From: CAADGU01 sp964581605
GTDB lineage: Bacteria > Chloroflexota > Anaerolineae > Promineifilales > Promineifilaceae
Assembly (NCBI GenBank): GCA_964581605.1
Contig: CAZOPF010000049.1
Location: 1 to 41,322 of the forward strand
Length of the DNA stretch: 41,322 nt
Direction of reading: 5' to 3'
Made by a program: the position numbers and the translations under genes. The notes below the pieces were generated by a model. That model was not told where the DNA came from and did no database searches. It saw only the letters and a list, made by a program, of their open reading frames with translations. Positions within the stretch are counted from its first letter, which is position 1. Each line of letters begins with the position of its first letter. Below, piece after piece: positions 39,442 to 41,322 of the stretch.

Positions 39442-39484
39442 TGATGCGTGAGGGTTTTGTCACGCATCACCTATCACGCATCAC
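39442..39484. repeat. GTGATGCGTG-word hairpin
   Basis: TGATGCGTGA (39442-39451) and TCACGCATCA (39460-39469) are perfect arms, followed by a further TCACGCATCAC copy (39474-39484) that contains the SulP stop codon. It shares its word with 14591-14622. Confidence 0.85.
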
Positions 39485-41195
39485 TTTTTGTTTCCTCATA
39501 AAAAGCGGCAACGGCCGTGTCCAGCGTGGGATAAAAGTGGTGGCTGGCAATCGTTTCCAATAGCCCATACCGTATCATCTTATCCTTCACCGGATCCTTC
39601 AACTCGGCAAACACCAGATGGATGCCACTGGCGTTCAATTCCTCATCCAGGTCAACCAACATCTCCGCGGCGGTGGTGTCCACATCTGTTACCGGCTCCG
39701 CCGCCACCACAATCCACACCGGTTTCGGCTGCGCTTGCGCCACCAGAGTCCGCACCTTCTGGCGGAAAATGTTGGCATTGGCAAAGAAAAGCGGCGCATC
39801 CCAACGCAGCATCAACAGGCCCGGAATTTGGGCCGCTTCCGGGTAACGGGTGATGTCGTGGTAGCCATCAATCGCCGCCGGTTTGCCCAACACGGCCGTA
39901 TACGGCCGCCAGGAACGCTCAAAAAATTGTATCACTGCCAGTATCACAGCAATGATGATCCCTTCCAACACACCCACTAACATGACGCCCAACGCACACA
40001 CCACCGCCAGCGCAAACTCACTGCGGCGGATTTTATACAACCGGCGCAGCCCCTTCAGATCAAACAAACTGATGGAAGCGGTGATGACAATGGCCGCCAG
40101 CGCCGGTTGGGGCAAATTCTGCACCAGTCCCGGCGCAATCAGCAGCATGAGCAAAACCAACGACCCGGCCACCACCCCCGTCAGTTGGGTATGCGCGCCA
40201 GATTGCTCGGCCACGGCCGTGCGCGACCCACTGGTGCTCACCGGAAAACCGCTGAAAAAACCGGCAAACAAATTGGCCGCGCCAATACCCACCATCTCCT
40301 GGTCGCTGTCCACATCGTACCCTTTGCGGGCGGCAAAACCGGCCGATGTCGAAATGGTATCGCCAATCGTCACCAGAGAAATGCCAACGGCCGTCGCCGC
40401 CAAAATCGGAATATCCGCCAGTTCCACCCGTGGGAATGAGGGTCTGGGAAAACCTTGCGGCAATATGCCCACCACCTCCACCCCCTTTGCCGCCAGGTCA
40501 AAAATTACCGTCACCGCAATAGCTGCCAGCACCGCCATCAGCACCCCCGGCCACTTGGGCCTCAGCCGCTTCAACCCCAAAATAAGCACCAGACACAGCA
40601 GCCCCACACTGAGCGCATATGGATTGGTCTGGTCTAGCCCCTGCAAAAAGTAGCCGATCTCCTGAAAAAAGGTGTTGGCATCAATCGAAAAACCAAACAG
40701 TTTGGGCAACTGCCCTACAAAAATCGTCACCGCCAGCCCGGCCAGATAGCCCAACCGCACCGGCGCAGAGAGCAAATCGGCCACAAAACCGAGCCGGGCA
40801 ATGCCCGCGCCCACACCTATCAACCCCACCCACAACGCCAGCATCCCGGCCAACGCCACTGCATACGTCTCGTCCCCGGCCGCCATCGGCAGCACGGTCG
40901 CCGCAATCATCGGCCCCAGCGAAGAATCCGGCCCCAATACCAGAAACGGCGAGGGGCCAAAAATCGCATACGCATACAGGCAAACGATAGTTGTGTACAA
41001 TCCGGTAATAGCGGGCAATCCGGCCAATTCCGCATAGGCCATGCCCTGCGGCACCAGCAAGGCGCACAACACCACCCCCGCCAGCACATCTTTGCCCACA
41101 TAGGCATGGTCATACGTGCGTGCCACGCGAATACCCGGCGCCCACTTTTCCAGCCGCGCCAATCGTGAAAGCTGGGGGGAATTGAGTGTCGTCAT
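39474..41195 (-). CDS. SulP family anion transporter with STAS domain
   Basis: A 573-aa SLC26/SulP anion transporter in the cytoplasmic membrane. The membrane domain (about 30-430) opens with the conserved KDVLAGVVLCALLVPQGMAY and contains the SulP signature near residue 55 (AELAGLPAITGLYT). The cytoplasmic STAS domain covers about 455-565, with its conserved loop VDTTAAEML. The substrate could be sulfate, bicarbonate or another anion; sequence alone does not tell. The C-terminus (Ser-Asp-Ala-stop) is encoded by hairpin repeat sequence. Confidence 0.93.
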   Translation of the reverse strand: MTTLNSPQLSRLARLEKWAPGIRVARTYDHAYVGKDVLAGVVLCALLVPQGMAYAELAGLPAITGLYTTIVCLYAYAIFGPSPFLVLGPDSSLGPMIAATVLPMAAGDETYAVALAGMLALWVGLIGVGAGIARLGFVADLLSAPVRLGYLAGLAVTIFVGQLPKLFGFSIDANTFFQEIGYFLQGLDQTNPYALSVGLLCLVLILGLKRLRPKWPGVLMAVLAAIAVTVIFDLAAKGVEVVGILPQGFPRPSFPRVELADIPILAATAVGISLVTIGDTISTSAGFAARKGYDVDSDQEMVGIGAANLFAGFFSGFPVSTSGSRTAVAEQSGAHTQLTGVVAGSLVLLMLLIAPGLVQNLPQPALAAIVITASISLFDLKGLRRLYKIRRSEFALAVVCALGVMLVGVLEGIIIAVILAVIQFFERSWRPYTAVLGKPAAIDGYHDITRYPEAAQIPGLLMLRWDAPLFFANANIFRQKVRTLVAQAQPKPVWIVVAAEPVTDVDTTAAEMLVDLDEELNASGIHLVFAELKDPVKDKMIRYGLLETIASHHFYPTLDTAVAAFYEETKSDA

Positions 41196-41200
41196 AGGGC

Positions 41201-41322
41201 TTAGGCGGGCACGACTACTTTTAACGCGCCTGGTATCACTTTCAGGGAGATAGGGGTACGGCCGGTATATTCACCATCCGTCCACACCGGCTGATCCGGG
41301 TCGGTCTCTATCGTAATCTCCT
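41201..41322 (-). CDS. Diacylglycerol kinase family lipid kinase, C-terminal end (partial)
   Basis: The last 39 codons of a gene entering from the right edge. The visible part includes DGEYTGRTPISLKVIPGALK and ends in a hydrophobic VVVPA. Its VDG-E...P...PGAL-V-VP pattern is typical of the C-terminal end of YegS/BmrU-type lipid kinases. The catalytic GGDGT part lies outside the window. Its stop is 5 bp from the SulP start, so the two are likely cotranscribed. Confidence 0.7.
   Translation of the reverse strand, partial: EITIETDPDQPVWTDGEYTGRTPISLKVIPGALKVVVPA

Larger units (their letters stand above)
1045..40394. repeat. Dispersed highly iterated palindrome ACGGCCGT
   Basis: The 8-bp palindrome ACGGCCGT recurs from about 1045 to 40394. 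My hand count is about 76 perfect copies, plus many one-base variants such as GCGGCCGT, TCGGCCGT and ACGGCCGA. Random expectation for this base composition is about one copy. Copies lie in genes and gaps, on both gene strands and in all three reading frames, where they encode Thr-Ala-Val, Asn/Asp-Gly-Arg or x-Arg-Pro-x. The pattern resembles HIP1 of cyanobacteria in density and palindromy but has a different sequence. The count was done by eye and may be off by a few. Confidence 0.85.

Overview
The window (about 41.3 kb, mid-50s % GC by eye) looks like a chromosomal stretch of a Chloroflexota bacterium, most likely class Anaerolineae. This is inferred from gene content and style rather than from a marker phylogeny. 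The signs are NuoN, two ThrRS without TGS domains, a long disordered zinc-ribbon membrane protein next to a GlmL/MutL-type ASKHA ATPase, TPR/zinc-ribbon membrane proteins beside PspA, an LPXTG-type surface protein, and many intergenic hairpins made of short repeated words. No rRNA, tRNA, CRISPR array, prophage or intact transposase was seen. One degenerate DNA adenine methylase remnant sits beside a MITE-like element.

Layout. 1-7300 (+ strand): a MITE-like inverted repeat, nuoN, an unknown protein, then a T-box leader with a near-perfect sigma70/A promoter controlling thrS, followed by a second, divergent thrS copy. 7320-11238 (- strand): a DHA2-type MFS exporter, a stand-alone Nfu_N-like protein, a DPM1-like glycosyltransferase, a YbaK-type deacylase and a GNAT acetyltransferase. 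11449-13907 (+): alanine dehydrogenase and an acetyl-CoA hydrolase/CoA-transferase family enzyme. 13909-15422 (-): a CcdA-like membrane protein with a Met/Asp/Glu-rich thioredoxin lipoprotein, a likely extracytoplasmic thiol relay. 15423-16291: a gene-poor stretch with a 208-bp terminal-inverted-repeat element and the methylase remnant. 16292-19276 (-): rplI, a rodZ-like gene and rimO. 19434-22228 (-): a three-gene pspA unit with two unfamiliar membrane partners. 22387-24693 (-): a REC-HK-REC-degenerate HK protein, probably leaderless.

24846-34735 (-) is the most interesting part. One strong promoter (TTTACA-N17-TATACT, flanked by a direct repeat) precedes eight tightly packed genes, several with ATGA overlaps, and the unit ends in a hairpin. 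The products are three small membrane or membrane-associated proteins, a 1249-aa double-zinc-ribbon scaffold carrying about 26 Trp-Leu motifs, another membrane protein, a GlmL/MutL-family ASKHA ATPase with no glutamate mutase genes nearby, a barrel-sandwich/KOW-like protein and an LPQTG-ended surface protein. I read this as a candidate undescribed envelope-associated system. Beyond it lie a YvlD-type holin-like protein, a FabH with a basic tail, a membrane-anchored M6-like metalloprotease, a YtxH protein, a SulP transporter and the tail of a diacylglycerol-kinase-family gene.

Two sequence-wide patterns stand out. The palindrome ACGGCCGT occurs about 76 times by hand count, where about one is expected, so it resembles the HIP1 palindrome of cyanobacteria. 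Intergenic gaps are filled with tandem 7-bp-like words (GATTACC, AGTRAGC and others) arranged as hairpins, and several genes take their stop codon from these repeats. All functional statements are sequence-reading inferences; no searches were run.
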